DNA of 29,309 bases from Eubacteriales Family XIII. Incertae Sedis bacterium (GCA_031255695.1 JAIRSA010000022.1:1-29309); one strand, 5' to 3'. Shown: positions 6,837-15,634, counted from the stretch's first letter. The notes: a model not told the origin generated them from the sequence alone. Numbers and translations are program-made.

Positions 6837-8330
6837 CTACAGCAGCCTCTCCACATAATCCACATCTGACGGGGTGTCTATGTATTCGCGCCCGCGCTTC
6901 TGGCGCGTCTCCCTGCCCTTGCCGGTGATCAGCACGACGCTGCCAGGCGGCGCCGACTCCACCGCCTGGCGGATCGCCTCTTCCCTGTCGGGTATTATTC
7001 GGCACTCGCAGCCGCAGCTGGCGACATGCCCGGCGATCTCCTCCGATATCGCCATGACGGGTTCCTCGCCCGCGTCCTCCTCGGTCACGAAAACCATATC
7101 GGCGTTGCTGCCCGCCACGATGCCTAGCTCGCGCCTGCGTCCCAAGGCCTTCTTGCCTGGGCAGCCGAACACTATGCTGATCTTCTGCCCAGGGTATTCC
7201 GCCTTCACAGACTTGAACAGGGTCTCAAAACTGAGCTTGTTGTGGGCATAGTCAACAATAATAGTTTTACCGTCACCCGATTTAAAGACCTCCATGCGCC
7301 CGCTGGCTTTAGCCCGTTTGAGCCCAGCCCTTATATGATTTGCCGGAACGCCTATGCAGTAGGCCGCCGATATGGCAGCGAGCGCGTTTTCCACATTGAA
7401 CAGACCTGTCATGGAAATGGCGTATTCCCCGTCAAGCCCGCAGCCGCGCACGCGGAAGTCGATCCCGCCCCCGGACGGGCGTATGTCGTAGCCGCAGACA
7501 TCCGCCGTCTCGCTGATCCCGAAGGTGACGCATTTCGGGCTGCCCTCTGCGGCCTTCAGCACCCTGTAAAGCCCCTCTGTCCCGATATTGACGCATGCCG
7601 CCGCGCACTGCCCGAAGATCTTCAGCTTCGAAGAGAAATAGTCCTCGAAATCGCTATGTTCGATATCGCTGATGTGGTCCTCGCCGATATTCAGGAAGCA
7701 GGCGACGTCGAAGATGATCCCATATGTCCTGTCGTATTTCAGGGCCTGGCTGGAGACCTCCATGGAGAGGCATTCTATGCCGCTGTCCGCCGCGTTCTGG
7801 AAATGCCTGTACAGCTCAAATGTCTCTGGCGTCGTGAGGTGCGATTCCTCTTCCACGACCCCGTCGAAATTGTCTATGCCGGAGAGCACGGCGCTGGGCA
7901 TCTTCCCCTCCGCCTTCATCCATTCGTCGAGTATGGCCCTCATGTAATAGACCGTCGTGGACTTGCCCTTCGTGCCCGTCACCCCGATCAGCCTGAGTTT
8001 TTTCCACACGCTCTCATAATAGCGGTCCGCTATGACGGCCATCGCCCGGCGGATATCGCTCACGAGCAGGCAGGGCGCCCCGCCCGCCGTGCTGTATTCC
8101 CGCTCGCTGACATAGGCCAGCGCGCCGCCCCCGATGGCGGACGACAGGTATTCCGGCAGGAAATGCGCGCCCTTGCAGACGAACAGCACCCCTTCCCCCG
8201 CCTCGCGGGAGTCGTAGGTGATGCCGCTCACATAGCGTTCCGCCGCCGGCCCGATATCGCCCCCGATCAAAACCCCTTGATCCGCCAGCGCCTGGCGGTA
8301 ATAACCTAGTTTATGCATCCTTGTACTCAC
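6837..8330 (-). CDS. murE: UDP-MurNAc-tripeptide synthetase (MurE ligase), probably not meso-DAP type
   Basis: A 497-residue Mur ligase that adds the third amino acid to UDP-MurNAc-L-Ala-D-Glu in the cytoplasm. The ATP-binding loop GVTGTKGKST is at 116-125. Other family marks are SHLTTPET at 163-170, NIGEDHISDI at 214-223, GRMEVF at 344-349, DYAHN at 360-364 and ITGKGRET at 468-475. At the site where diaminopimelate-adding enzymes carry DNPR, this protein reads TEEDAGEEP (416-424). Loss of the DNPR arginine argues for Lys or another diamine rather than meso-DAP, but does not prove which. The GTG at 8330 overlaps the racemase stop by 20 bp; an ATG at 8318 is the alternative start. It is the last gene of the ligase-racemase-murE unit. 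Confidence 0.9.
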   Translation of the reverse strand: MSTRMHKLGYYRQALADQGVLIGGDIGPAAERYVSGITYDSREAGEGVLFVCKGAHFLPEYLSSAIGGGALAYVSEREYSTAGGAPCLLVSDIRRAMAVIADRYYESVWKKLRLIGVTGTKGKSTTVYYMRAILDEWMKAEGKMPSAVLSGIDNFDGVVEEESHLTTPETFELYRHFQNAADSGIECLSMEVSSQALKYDRTYGIIFDVACFLNIGEDHISDIEHSDFEDYFSSKLKIFGQCAAACVNIGTEGLYRVLKAAEGSPKCVTFGISETADVCGYDIRPSGGGIDFRVRGCGLDGEYAISMTGLFNVENALAAISAAYCIGVPANHIRAGLKRAKASGRMEVFKSGDGKTIIVDYAHNKLSFETLFKSVKAEYPGQKISIVFGCPGKKALGRRRELGIVAGSNADMVFVTEEDAGEEPVMAISEEIAGHVASCGCECRIIPDREEAIRQAVESAPPGSVVLITGKGRETRQKRGREYIDTPSDVDYVERLL

Positions 8331-9186
8331 ATCCTGCGAACTGTATCGCCGCCTTGGCCAGCGACAGCATCGCGTCCAGATAGAATCCGGGCAGGCCCCA
8401 ACGCCGCTTCAGCACGGACAGCTCCGTGCACGCGAGGATCGCCCCCCCGCATCCGGCTTCGGCAAGCTCCGCCTCCACGCGGCGGAAATCGCCTATGTCC
8501 AGCTCGCCGCCGCCCTTGACCCCGTCATATATAAGCTTCATGATCAGCCTTTGCGACCCCTGCGACGGCACATACGCAGGCACACCGGCGCGCCCCAGCG
8601 CCCGCTGGTACACGCCCGACTCTATTGTCCCGTCTGTGGCGAGGACGGCCGCCTTGGCAGGGCTGGCGCCATGCAGCCCCGCGTACTCGCGCACAGCCGC
8701 GTCGATCATGTCCAGCAGCGGCACGCCTATGGCCGCCTGTATCTCCCCGGCCAGCACATGCGATGTGTTGCAGGTCATCAGCACAGCGTCCACGCCGCAT
8801 GCCTCCAGCATCCTTGCGTCATCCGACAATTGGCTGAGAAGCTCCGCGCCCCTCCCCTCCTTCAGCAACTTGGTGCGGTCGGGCATGCTCGCATGGTTCA
8901 GTATTACCATGTCTATATGCTCCTGATCGCAGCCTGCGGCCGTATGCCTGATCATCATGTCGTAGAACATCAATGTGGCCGCCGGCCCCATACCGCCGAT
9001 CACCCCAAGCTTCTTCGGCGTGCGCCCGCACGGCAGCCCCATGGCCTGCCCGCGCCCGCCCGCCGTGGGCGGCCCGCCGGCGATCATGCCGGCATCCGTG
9101 GCTGGCTGCCCGCGCCCGCCTGCAGTGGGTATTGGCGTTTTTGTGCCATGTTCATCCATCTGTACCGGCATCCCTCTGCTTTCCAT
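8311..9186 (-). CDS. Aspartate/glutamate racemase family protein, probably aspartate racemase
   Basis: The core from residue about 58 (KKLGVIGGMGPAAT) matches Asp/Glu racemases. Catalytic cysteines are Cys139 in MTCNTSH and Cys253 in LACTELS. MurI is encoded separately in this window, so this is more likely the aspartate enzyme (RacD/YgeA type), making D-Asp for the adjacent ligase. The first 50 residues are an unusual Gly/Pro-rich extension with PTAGGRGQ twice, encoded by segments exactly 60 bp apart (9047-9060 and 9107-9120). Translation might instead begin at an internal Met, for example Met10 (9159), whose ATGGATGA overlaps the upstream stop, or Met49. The overlap with both neighbours indicates tight co-translation. 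Confidence 0.88.
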   Translation of the reverse strand: MESRGMPVQMDEHGTKTPIPTAGGRGQPATDAGMIAGGPPTAGGRGQAMGLPCGRTPKKLGVIGGMGPAATLMFYDMMIRHTAAGCDQEHIDMVILNHASMPDRTKLLKEGRGAELLSQLSDDARMLEACGVDAVLMTCNTSHVLAGEIQAAIGVPLLDMIDAAVREYAGLHGASPAKAAVLATDGTIESGVYQRALGRAGVPAYVPSQGSQRLIMKLIYDGVKGGGELDIGDFRRVEAELAEAGCGGAILACTELSVLKRRWGLPGFYLDAMLSLAKAAIQFAGCEYKDA

Positions 9187-10387
9187 AATATTTCCGGAAT
9201 TTATAATGATGGCTCATCAGGTTCTTCATCAGCCTCAGCCTGCGCCCCGCGCCCCCGTCAGCCGGATTCTTCAGCGGGTTGGCATAGCTGCCCTCGGATA
9301 TGAGCCGCCTCATCTCCTGCCTGTACTGTTTCGGGCCCACATAATCGAATGCCACCTTCTTCGGCACCACCATCCAGAGCGACTTCTTCGAAACCGCCTT
9401 GAAGGGCAGCTCCCTCCGGCGGATCAGGTCCTCCACCAGGTAGCGCGCTATATTCTCGCCCGCGCCGGTCACATAGTAGTTGCTCCTGCCCTGGCGCGCG
9501 TTCAGCTCGAACACCTTGAACTTCCCGTCCCTGCGGTCATATTTGATGTCGAAATTCGAAAAGCCCCTGTAGCCTATGCCTTCGAGCAGCCCGATAATGC
9601 TGGATTCCAGCGCCTCGTTCCGCTCTGTTATTATCACGGCATGGTTCCCCGAACCATGGGGGGTATGCTCTTCCAGCAGCACGTGCCCGTGGCATGTCAG
9701 CTTTACCTTACCGTGCCTGTCCGAATAATTCGTGAGCACCCTCATGTATGTGTCGTCGCCGGGGATGAAATTCTGCACCACGACGGCGCCCTCATAGCCT
9801 GAGCCGTATATACGGCTTATTATCGCCGCCGCCTCGCCTTCGCTGCCGGCCTTGTAGATCTTGTCCTGCCCCGGAAATGGGTGCTCCCAATAAGCCACGC
9901 CATCCGAGGGTTTTATGATGAAGGGCCCGCCGAACGGAAACCCGCCCTCGTAGCCGCCTTCCTTCCTGCATATGAATGTGTCCGGATACGCTATGCCCAG
10001 GCTCTCGCACAGCCCGTAGAACTGCTCCTTGTCCGTCAGCCTGTCCATCAGATCGATGTCGATATAGGGGGCAATGACATTGGGGGCGAAACGGCCCTTG
10101 TTCGCGCTGATCTGCCTCACATATGCGTCCCCGCAGCCTATGGCGATAATTTTCCTGCCGCTGTCCCTCTCCGCAATCTGATTGACGGCGGACACTATCG
10201 CGTCCCCGTGATCCGCATTGGGCAGGCTCTCGTAGTCCATTATGCGGCTGCCGACGCAGACCCCCGCCGACGCCTTTCCGAAGGCTTTCGCCTTTACGCC
10301 GTACTCCTCGTGGAAGGCCCTCGCTACGCTGTATACATTGATGTCCCCTGCGAAAAGCACGGGCACGAATTCCGTTTCCGTCTCCAT
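9152..10387 (-). CDS. D-aspartate ligase-like ATP-grasp protein (Asl family)
   Basis: A 411-residue ATP-grasp enzyme. From memory of the Enterococcus faecium D-aspartate ligase, the order and spacing of conserved segments agree: an N-terminal F-x-P-V-L-x-(G)-D-x-NVY-x-x-AR block (7-23), IGCGDAYV (83-90), PYIDIDLMDRL (107-117), FIIKPSDG (156-163), QNFIPGDDTYMRVL (205-218), FSNFDIKYDRRDG (276-288), FELNARQGRSNYYV (293-306) and LWMVVPKK (337-344). Asl activates D-Asp and links it to the Lys side chain of the peptidoglycan precursor. The ATG at 10387 follows AAGGGAG by 7 bases; the frame is open upstream to 10510 without support. The next genes, a racemase and murE, overlap or abut, matching the job of making and attaching D-Asp. 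Other amine substrates remain possible. Confidence 0.85.
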   Translation of the reverse strand: METETEFVPVLFAGDINVYSVARAFHEEYGVKAKAFGKASAGVCVGSRIMDYESLPNADHGDAIVSAVNQIAERDSGRKIIAIGCGDAYVRQISANKGRFAPNVIAPYIDIDLMDRLTDKEQFYGLCESLGIAYPDTFICRKEGGYEGGFPFGGPFIIKPSDGVAYWEHPFPGQDKIYKAGSEGEAAAIISRIYGSGYEGAVVVQNFIPGDDTYMRVLTNYSDRHGKVKLTCHGHVLLEEHTPHGSGNHAVIITERNEALESSIIGLLEGIGYRGFSNFDIKYDRRDGKFKVFELNARQGRSNYYVTGAGENIARYLVEDLIRRRELPFKAVSKKSLWMVVPKKVAFDYVGPKQYRQEMRRLISEGSYANPLKNPADGGAGRRLRLMKNLMSHHYKFRKYYGKQRDAGTDG

Positions 10388-10550
10388 TGACCGCTCCCTT
10401 CCAATTGGCAGGCCCTGCGCCCCGCATCGCTGCGGCCACCGTTCTTGCATCCGGGCGGGAAATTGGCGCTCGCCCGCGCACCCGCACCCGCTGCGGCCAC
10501 AGGCCGGCAATGCCGCCCCGGTCGGCTACCCGGCCGGCTAGGCCCTGCGC

Positions 10551-11657
10551 CTACCTTTCGTCGTCTGGCGGCTGCGGCTGCCCCTTGGGGGCATTGTCAG
10601 GCTGCCCGCCCCCGCCATAGGGCCGCCCTTCGGGCATATCCTGCGGCTGTTCCGGCCCGCTGTGCGGCACACCCTGACCGTTGTATGGCTGCCCCGGCTC
10701 GCCCCCGTAGGGGCCGTAGGGCTGGCCCTGCCCGCCCGGCGGCTGTCCCTGCCCATAGGGCGCTTCCGGCCCGCTGTACGGCCCGCCCTGGCCGCCGAAT
10801 GGCTGCCCTGGCCCGCCTCCGTAAGGCCCGTAAGGCCCGCCGTAGCCGCCATATGGGCCGGGGCCCTGGCCCATCATGTATTTATCGGCGACGAAGCCTA
10901 TGCGCCGCGTCCCCAGCGCCATCTCATAGAACACGGCGTGCGCCGCATTGAAATACATATAGAACATAGCGGCGAATGGGCAGGTGAGCAGTACGCTCAG
11001 CACATCCGCGACCGTTCTGTAATTTTCCGGTATGAACATGCCGATCAGGCCGTCTATTGATATATTGATGAGCCCCAGAAGCAGGGCCCACCCTATGAAG
11101 GAAAATTTGACGGCCAGAAGATTGACCTTGTTCCCCCTCATCATCGCGCGGCTCGTCCGCAATGCCCTGATTACGCCTATCGAGGGATCGTCCGCCAGGA
11201 TGTAGAAAACCATGCTGTAGACAAATGCGAGCACAATGCCTGGGAAGATCAGCAGGAGCGCGCCCATAGACACCAGCAGGAGCATGAGTAGCCACACCCC
11301 CACGGCCCGCAGGATATTCCCGAAGCCGTAGAAAGAGGCCTCGTAGCCGTATTCCCTGCCACGCACGATCAAGAGCGACAAGTTGGCGAAGCTCAATGCT
11401 ATCGGCCCTCCCGCCAACAATATGAAGATCAGTTGCAGGTCCGGCGCAAGTGGCTCCCAAAGGGTCTCAGGCACGCCGGAAGCGGCCACCCATGGTGTCG
11501 GGATAAAGGCGATATGCGGAAGCAGGGCCTGCGGCAATGTCATGGCCAGATGGATGATCACAAACACGCCCATGGCCTTCTGCCACTGCCACCTCAAAGT
11601 ACTCAGCGCCAACTTCTTGATCTCGCTGGTCGGATCTGTCACACTATAATACTGCAC
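10551..11657 (-). CDS. DUF975-type multi-pass membrane protein with Gly/Pro/Gln-rich C-terminal tail
   Basis: A 368-residue protein. Residues 1-255 contain five or six membrane helices with DUF975-like features: the PGIVLAFVYSMVFYILADDP segment (139-158), then a basic loop with TSRAMMRGNK (168-177) and KFSFIGWALLLG (184-195). The family's function is not established. Residues 263-368 are a low-complexity tail made of PYGGYGGPYG- and GQGQPYG-like units, with no recognisable domain. It starts at GTG 11657 with an AGGGG ribosome site. It lies 67 bp downstream of the class A PBP gene and 163 bp upstream of the D-Asp ligase gene on the same strand, so co-transcription with cell-wall genes is likely. 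Confidence 0.82.
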   Translation of the reverse strand: MQYYSVTDPTSEIKKLALSTLRWQWQKAMGVFVIIHLAMTLPQALLPHIAFIPTPWVAASGVPETLWEPLAPDLQLIFILLAGGPIALSFANLSLLIVRGREYGYEASFYGFGNILRAVGVWLLMLLLVSMGALLLIFPGIVLAFVYSMVFYILADDPSIGVIRALRTSRAMMRGNKVNLLAVKFSFIGWALLLGLINISIDGLIGMFIPENYRTVADVLSVLLTCPFAAMFYMYFNAAHAVFYEMALGTRRIGFVADKYMMGQGPGPYGGYGGPYGPYGGGPGQPFGGQGGPYSGPEAPYGQGQPPGGQGQPYGPYGGEPGQPYNGQGVPHSGPEQPQDMPEGRPYGGGGQPDNAPKGQPQPPDDER

Positions 11658-11700
11658 TGCACCCCTGCCTTTCTTATGCTCGCGCTTTTCTTATACTTAC

Positions 11701-11724
11701 GCCTTCTCTTGCGCCTTCTCTTGC
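11701..11724. repeat. Perfect 12-bp tandem duplication next to the PBP stop codon
   Basis: GCCTTCTCTTGC occurs twice back to back (11701-11712, 11713-11724), immediately after the PBP1A stop codon on the minus strand. It is purine-rich on the transcribed strand and may act as a spacer; no function is shown. Confidence 0.9.
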
Positions 11725-14700
11725 TTAAAATGTCTGATACGTGGCGTCGCTGTCGCCGCCGTCCTGATCCGTGTCTTGGGGCGGCTGGCTCTGGCCGTTC
11801 TGCCAGCCCTGGCCGTTGCCGCCGCTGTTCTGGCTGTTCTGGCTGCCCTGGCCGCCGCTGTTCTGCCCGGTGCCGGTATTCTGCCCGGTGCCAGTGTTCT
11901 GCCCGCCCTGCCCGGTGCCGCCCTGCCCGGTGCCGCCCTGGCTGCCGCCGCTCTGGCCGCCCGTGCCTGGCGGGTTCGGCCAGAAGCCCGGATGATCGTC
12001 CGGTCTGTCCACGGCCGGCTGCGTCGCGGTGCCAGGCTGGCTATTGAGGTCTTCATAATAGTAGTCGTCCCTGAACACGCCGTCCCAGTAGAAGTTGACT
12101 ACAAGCTCCTTTTCGGGATCTATCGGGAAGGCCTCTGGATCGCTGTTGTGCAGGTTGCAATAGTACTTGGGCTTTTCGCCGCCGTTGGGATCGAACAGTA
12201 TCCGGGTCGGGCAGTACGGCGTCGCGAGGTGCCCCGACAGCGGGCATATATGTACCGGGCTGCTGGTTGTATCGACCTCGGTGGGTTCCGTCCCGGATAT
12301 GAAATATTCGGTGCGTGTGGCGCTATATGACGACGGCAGCAGCCCGGACGAGCTGTCTACAGTCATAGTGGTTATGTTGGACGGCGCGGACGGGAAACTG
12401 CCGCGTTCCGTGCCATCGCAGATCTGCTGCATTATCTTGCTCCATACCCTAGTCGCCGCGCCGGAGCCCTCAGCCAGCTCTATGCCCACATCGCAGCCGA
12501 TCCACAGCGACGCCGAATACTGCGGCGTGAAGCCCACGAACCAGGCGTCGTACTTGTCGCTTGTCGTGCCGGTCTTGCCGGCGACGGGCTGCGAGGGTAT
12601 GGACGCGCGGCTTGCGATGCCGTTCGTCACAGTGGTGCGCAGCATATCGGTGATCAGCCAGGCGACGGACTGGTCCATGGCCTGGTTGCTGTATGGCTCG
12701 CGATCGATGATCGCCTCGCCTCGGCGGTTTGTGATCTTGGTGTATGGGCGCGGCTGCACATAAAGCCCCTGGTTGCCGAACGAGCCATAGGCCGCCGCCA
12801 TCTCAAGCGGCGATATGCCGTGGCTCATGCCGCCGAGCGCAAGCGCGGCGGGGTTCATGTCGTTCGTCGCCCCCGTCTCGACGACGGTGCTGACGCCAAG
12901 GCCTTTCAGGAATTTCAGTGACCTTTCAGGCCCGATGTTCAGCTGGACCTTCACGGCATTGACATTTACGGACTGCTCGATCGACCTGCGCAGCGACTGC
13001 ATGCCGCGGTAGCCGTCATACCAGTTCTTTGGCCAGATCTTGCCTTGGAACTCCAAGGGCTCGTCCACGATGCCGCTGGCGGCCGTCCAGTAGTTGCCGT
13101 ATGTGGCCTCGCCGTTCACGACGGGCTCCTTGTCGGCCCCCATCTGCAGCGCCGGCCCGTACACGGACATGGGCTTGATGGATGAGCCGGGCTGCCTTGG
13201 GCTGTCCGCCCGGTTGTAGAGGAGCCGGCCCTCCGTGTTGCGCCCGCCGACCATGGCTTTGATGCCGCCCGTCTTGTAGTCCAGCAGGATCATGGCGGAC
13301 TGCGGCTGCACGACCTCCTGGCGCAGCGTGTACGCGTCCGGGCCGACGATTATGCCGCCGTCCACGAAGCGGAAGATATCCGGGTGGTTGGTGAAGAACG
13401 AATGATCGATGAGCAGATCCCCGTCTGAATTTTTAGTCTTGTACTCGCGCCCTATGGCAATAGCGCCGCCGCGCACGATGTAATAGGTGCGGTCCTTCTG
13501 CACGTACATGTCCTTGAACTCCACGCTGTAGTCGGTGTTGCCCTGGACTTGGGTGTTGTAGAAGTTCAGGCGCTTGCCGCTGAAGAGCAGCAGATCGCCG
13601 TTCTCAAGGCCTTGGTATTCGTCAGGGGACAGCGTGAAATTGCCGTCTTCGTCGAAATAGCTTTCGTAGCTGTTTAGCAGCAGCCCGTTGGGCGCCAGTA
13701 TGTTGCCGGCCTTGTCCTTCTTGACGACAAGCCTGGGGAAGTTGTCGTTGTCTGACAGCTCCGCCTCGACAATGCTCTGCATCGTCCGGTTCATGGTGGT
13801 GTATATCCTGAGCCCGCCCGCATACAGCAGCTGGTGCGCGCTGTCCTCGTCAATGCCGAGCTCGGCCATGAGGTCCTGCGTCACGCGCTTCACGGTGTAG
13901 TCGGCAAAATAGTTCGAGCTTATATTTTCATTGTCGATGCGCGGGTTCACGTTCTCGCGCAGGTTCGTGCCCAGGGCATCGTCATACTCCTGCTGCGTTA
14001 TGAACTCCAGATCCAGCATGGCTTTCAGTATGAGGTCCTTGCGGCTCACAAACGCGTCGTTGTAGACGTACGCGTACTGGCCGCTGACCGCCAGGAGGTT
14101 GGGGTTGTCTGCGGACACCTTCTCGCGCTCGAATGTCTGGACGAGGGCGAACCTGGTGGGCGCCTGCGCGAGGCTCGCGATGGCGGCGCATTCCGCAAGG
14201 TTGAGCTCGCCGACATCTTTGGAGAAATATGCCTGCGCGGCCGCCTGCACGCCATAGGAATGGTTCCCCAGCGGGATGGTATTCATGTACGCTTCTATGA
14301 TCTGGTATTTCGTAAGCTTGTTCTCCAGCTGTATGGCGATGAAGGCTTCCTGTATCTTACGTGTGAGCGAATGCGTGGACTTCGACTCAGGCAGCCATAT
14401 GTTGCGCGCAAGCTGCTGGGTTATGGTGCTCGTGCCCCTTATCTTGCCGCCGCCTAGCACGCTGTCCCGGATGGCGCCGAAGATGCGTATGACGTTGAAG
14501 CCGTTGTGGGTCCAGAATGTCTTGTCCTCGATCGCGACAAAGGCGTCCACAAGATCCGCCGGCATTTCATTGAACAGGACATTCGTCCGCATCCCGTCGC
14601 CGATATATATGTCGTCTATGACATTCCCCTCGTCGTCGTAAAGCGTGGAGCTCTGCGTGAGTATGCTCGATATGTCGTCGGGGTTGATTTCGGGCGAGTT

Positions 14701-15381
14701 CGCGATAATGGGTATGATCGCGGCAAACACAGAGATCCCCCCTGCCAGGCATACGAGAAGCAGCGCGAAAATGATGAATTTGAGCGGATGCAGGTGGAAC
14801 CTGTTTTTCTTGCCCCTCCCTGAGCCTGAGCCGCCCGACGACGCGCCGCCGCGCTGCCTGCCCGGCGATCCTGCCGATGGCTGGCGCGAGGCCGAAGCCC
14901 TTGACGCGCCCTGCCCCGAAGCCGCCTGCCCCGAAGCCGAGGCCATGGCCGCAGAGGCGCTGGCCGCAGAGGCGCTGGCCGCGTGCGGCTGGGCCGCGTG
15001 CTCGGCGCCTGACGCGGAAAAGCTCGAAAACGGCGGTGCCTGCGCCTGCGTGCCCTGCGCATATGGATCCATGGATATGGCGGAGGCCGCCGCCTGGCGC
15101 AGGGCGCTGTCGCTGTCGCCTTCCGGGGCGCCGCCGCCTGAGCGGATCACCTTCCCCGGCGGCTGCTGCCTGGAGCGCGACAGGCGCTCCACCCTGGACG
15201 CGGAGACCATCTCGACATCCCGCCATGGATCGTCGCCCTGATCCGGCTGCAGGCCATTGCCGCCGCGGGACGGGTTTTTGTCGAAATCGCTGCTGATCTT
15301 ATCGAAGCGTTCAAAGAAATCGGCGATCTCGCTACGGCTGTCCATGCCGTCAATATTGGTATCGTTGATATTATCTGTCAA
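11725..15381 (-). CDS. Class A penicillin-binding protein (bifunctional transglycosylase/transpeptidase)
   Basis: A PBP1A-type enzyme of about 1218 residues that polymerises glycan strands and cross-links stem peptides outside the membrane. An acidic N-terminus is followed by an Ala/Ser/Gln-rich disordered stretch (about 94-183), a basic segment and one membrane anchor (about 200-225). The GT51 domain has the catalytic Glu of EDKTFW (285) and RGTSTITQQLARN (315-327). The transpeptidase has SSIK (Ser733, Lys736), SVN (804-806) and KTGTT (936-940). Three Cys (1046, 1057, 1075) lie in an extra C-terminal module, followed by a Gly/Gln/Asn/Thr-rich tail (about 1113-1218). The TTG at 15381 is chosen because AGGTGG lies 5 bases upstream. 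The ATG at 15432 sits almost on the predicted transcription start, so it would be nearly leaderless. Confidence 0.93.
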   Translation of the reverse strand: MTDNINDTNIDGMDSRSEIADFFERFDKISSDFDKNPSRGGNGLQPDQGDDPWRDVEMVSASRVERLSRSRQQPPGKVIRSGGGAPEGDSDSALRQAAASAISMDPYAQGTQAQAPPFSSFSASGAEHAAQPHAASASAASASAAMASASGQAASGQGASRASASRQPSAGSPGRQRGGASSGGSGSGRGKKNRFHLHPLKFIIFALLLVCLAGGISVFAAIIPIIANSPEINPDDISSILTQSSTLYDDEGNVIDDIYIGDGMRTNVLFNEMPADLVDAFVAIEDKTFWTHNGFNVIRIFGAIRDSVLGGGKIRGTSTITQQLARNIWLPESKSTHSLTRKIQEAFIAIQLENKLTKYQIIEAYMNTIPLGNHSYGVQAAAQAYFSKDVGELNLAECAAIASLAQAPTRFALVQTFEREKVSADNPNLLAVSGQYAYVYNDAFVSRKDLILKAMLDLEFITQQEYDDALGTNLRENVNPRIDNENISSNYFADYTVKRVTQDLMAELGIDEDSAHQLLYAGGLRIYTTMNRTMQSIVEAELSDNDNFPRLVVKKDKAGNILAPNGLLLNSYESYFDEDGNFTLSPDEYQGLENGDLLLFSGKRLNFYNTQVQGNTDYSVEFKDMYVQKDRTYYIVRGGAIAIGREYKTKNSDGDLLIDHSFFTNHPDIFRFVDGGIIVGPDAYTLRQEVVQPQSAMILLDYKTGGIKAMVGGRNTEGRLLYNRADSPRQPGSSIKPMSVYGPALQMGADKEPVVNGEATYGNYWTAASGIVDEPLEFQGKIWPKNWYDGYRGMQSLRRSIEQSVNVNAVKVQLNIGPERSLKFLKGLGVSTVVETGATNDMNPAALALGGMSHGISPLEMAAAYGSFGNQGLYVQPRPYTKITNRRGEAIIDREPYSNQAMDQSVAWLITDMLRTTVTNGIASRASIPSQPVAGKTGTTSDKYDAWFVGFTPQYSASLWIGCDVGIELAEGSGAATRVWSKIMQQICDGTERGSFPSAPSNITTMTVDSSSGLLPSSYSATRTEYFISGTEPTEVDTTSSPVHICPLSGHLATPYCPTRILFDPNGGEKPKYYCNLHNSDPEAFPIDPEKELVVNFYWDGVFRDDYYYEDLNSQPGTATQPAVDRPDDHPGFWPNPPGTGGQSGGSQGGTGQGGTGQGGQNTGTGQNTGTGQNSGGQGSQNSQNSGGNGQGWQNGQSQPPQDTDQDGGDSDATYQTF

Positions 15382-15436
15382 AATAACCACCTGCTTTATT
15401 ACAACAAAAAACGTAGCGGCCATAATGGCCATACCG

Positions 15437-15447
15437 ATTATATTATA
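15437..15447 (-). promoter_or_regulatory. Probable -10 element of the class A PBP gene
   Basis: Two overlapping TATAAT boxes read on the minus strand at 15447-15442 and 15442-15437 in a short AT-rich island. The -35 region is weak: TATAAA lies 17 bp upstream of the first box. A start near 15435 leaves about 50 bases before the TTG start codon. Confidence 0.5.
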
Positions 15448-15516
15448 TCATAAAACGCGAAGCATTTATAGCAGCGGCATCATGACAACTTTGTTACGAT
15501 TTGTTGCGTTTTGGGA

Positions 15517-15579
15517 CGCCTGCGGGGGCAGGCGCCCGGATGTGGCAGCAGCCGCGCCCCTGCGCCTGATGCCACATCC
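15517..15579. repeat. Two inverted repeats upstream of the class A PBP promoter
   Basis: CGCCTGC (15517-15523) pairs perfectly with GCAGGCG (15528-15534) around a GGGG loop. GGATGTGGCA (15538-15547) pairs perfectly with TGCCACATCC (15570-15579) around a 22-base loop that itself contains two GCGC tetramers. Neither has a T-run. With the terminator they make three consecutive hairpins. Confidence 0.8.
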
Positions 15580-15594
15580 GCACGCCTGTTTCCC

Positions 15595-15634
15595 AAAAAC
15601 GGCCATCCGCCTCACTGGGCGGAAGGCCGTTTTT
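15595..15634 (-). terminator. Strong bidirectional-looking Rho-independent terminator of the bcd-etfBA operon
   Basis: ACGGCC (15599-15604) pairs with GGCCGT (15625-15630), and TCCGCC (15606-15611) pairs with GGCGGA (15618-15623), with one A·A mismatch between the two stems and a 6-base loop. Flanking A and T runs extend the stem and give a U-tract on either strand. It lies about 57 bp past the etfA stop on the minus strand. Confidence 0.9.

Noticed and set aside
10388..10510. 41-residue N-terminal extension of the D-Asp ligase-like gene
   Set aside because: The ATG at 10387 has AAGGGAG at 7 bases and matches the conserved start; the upstream residues are Gly/Arg/Cys-rich filler.
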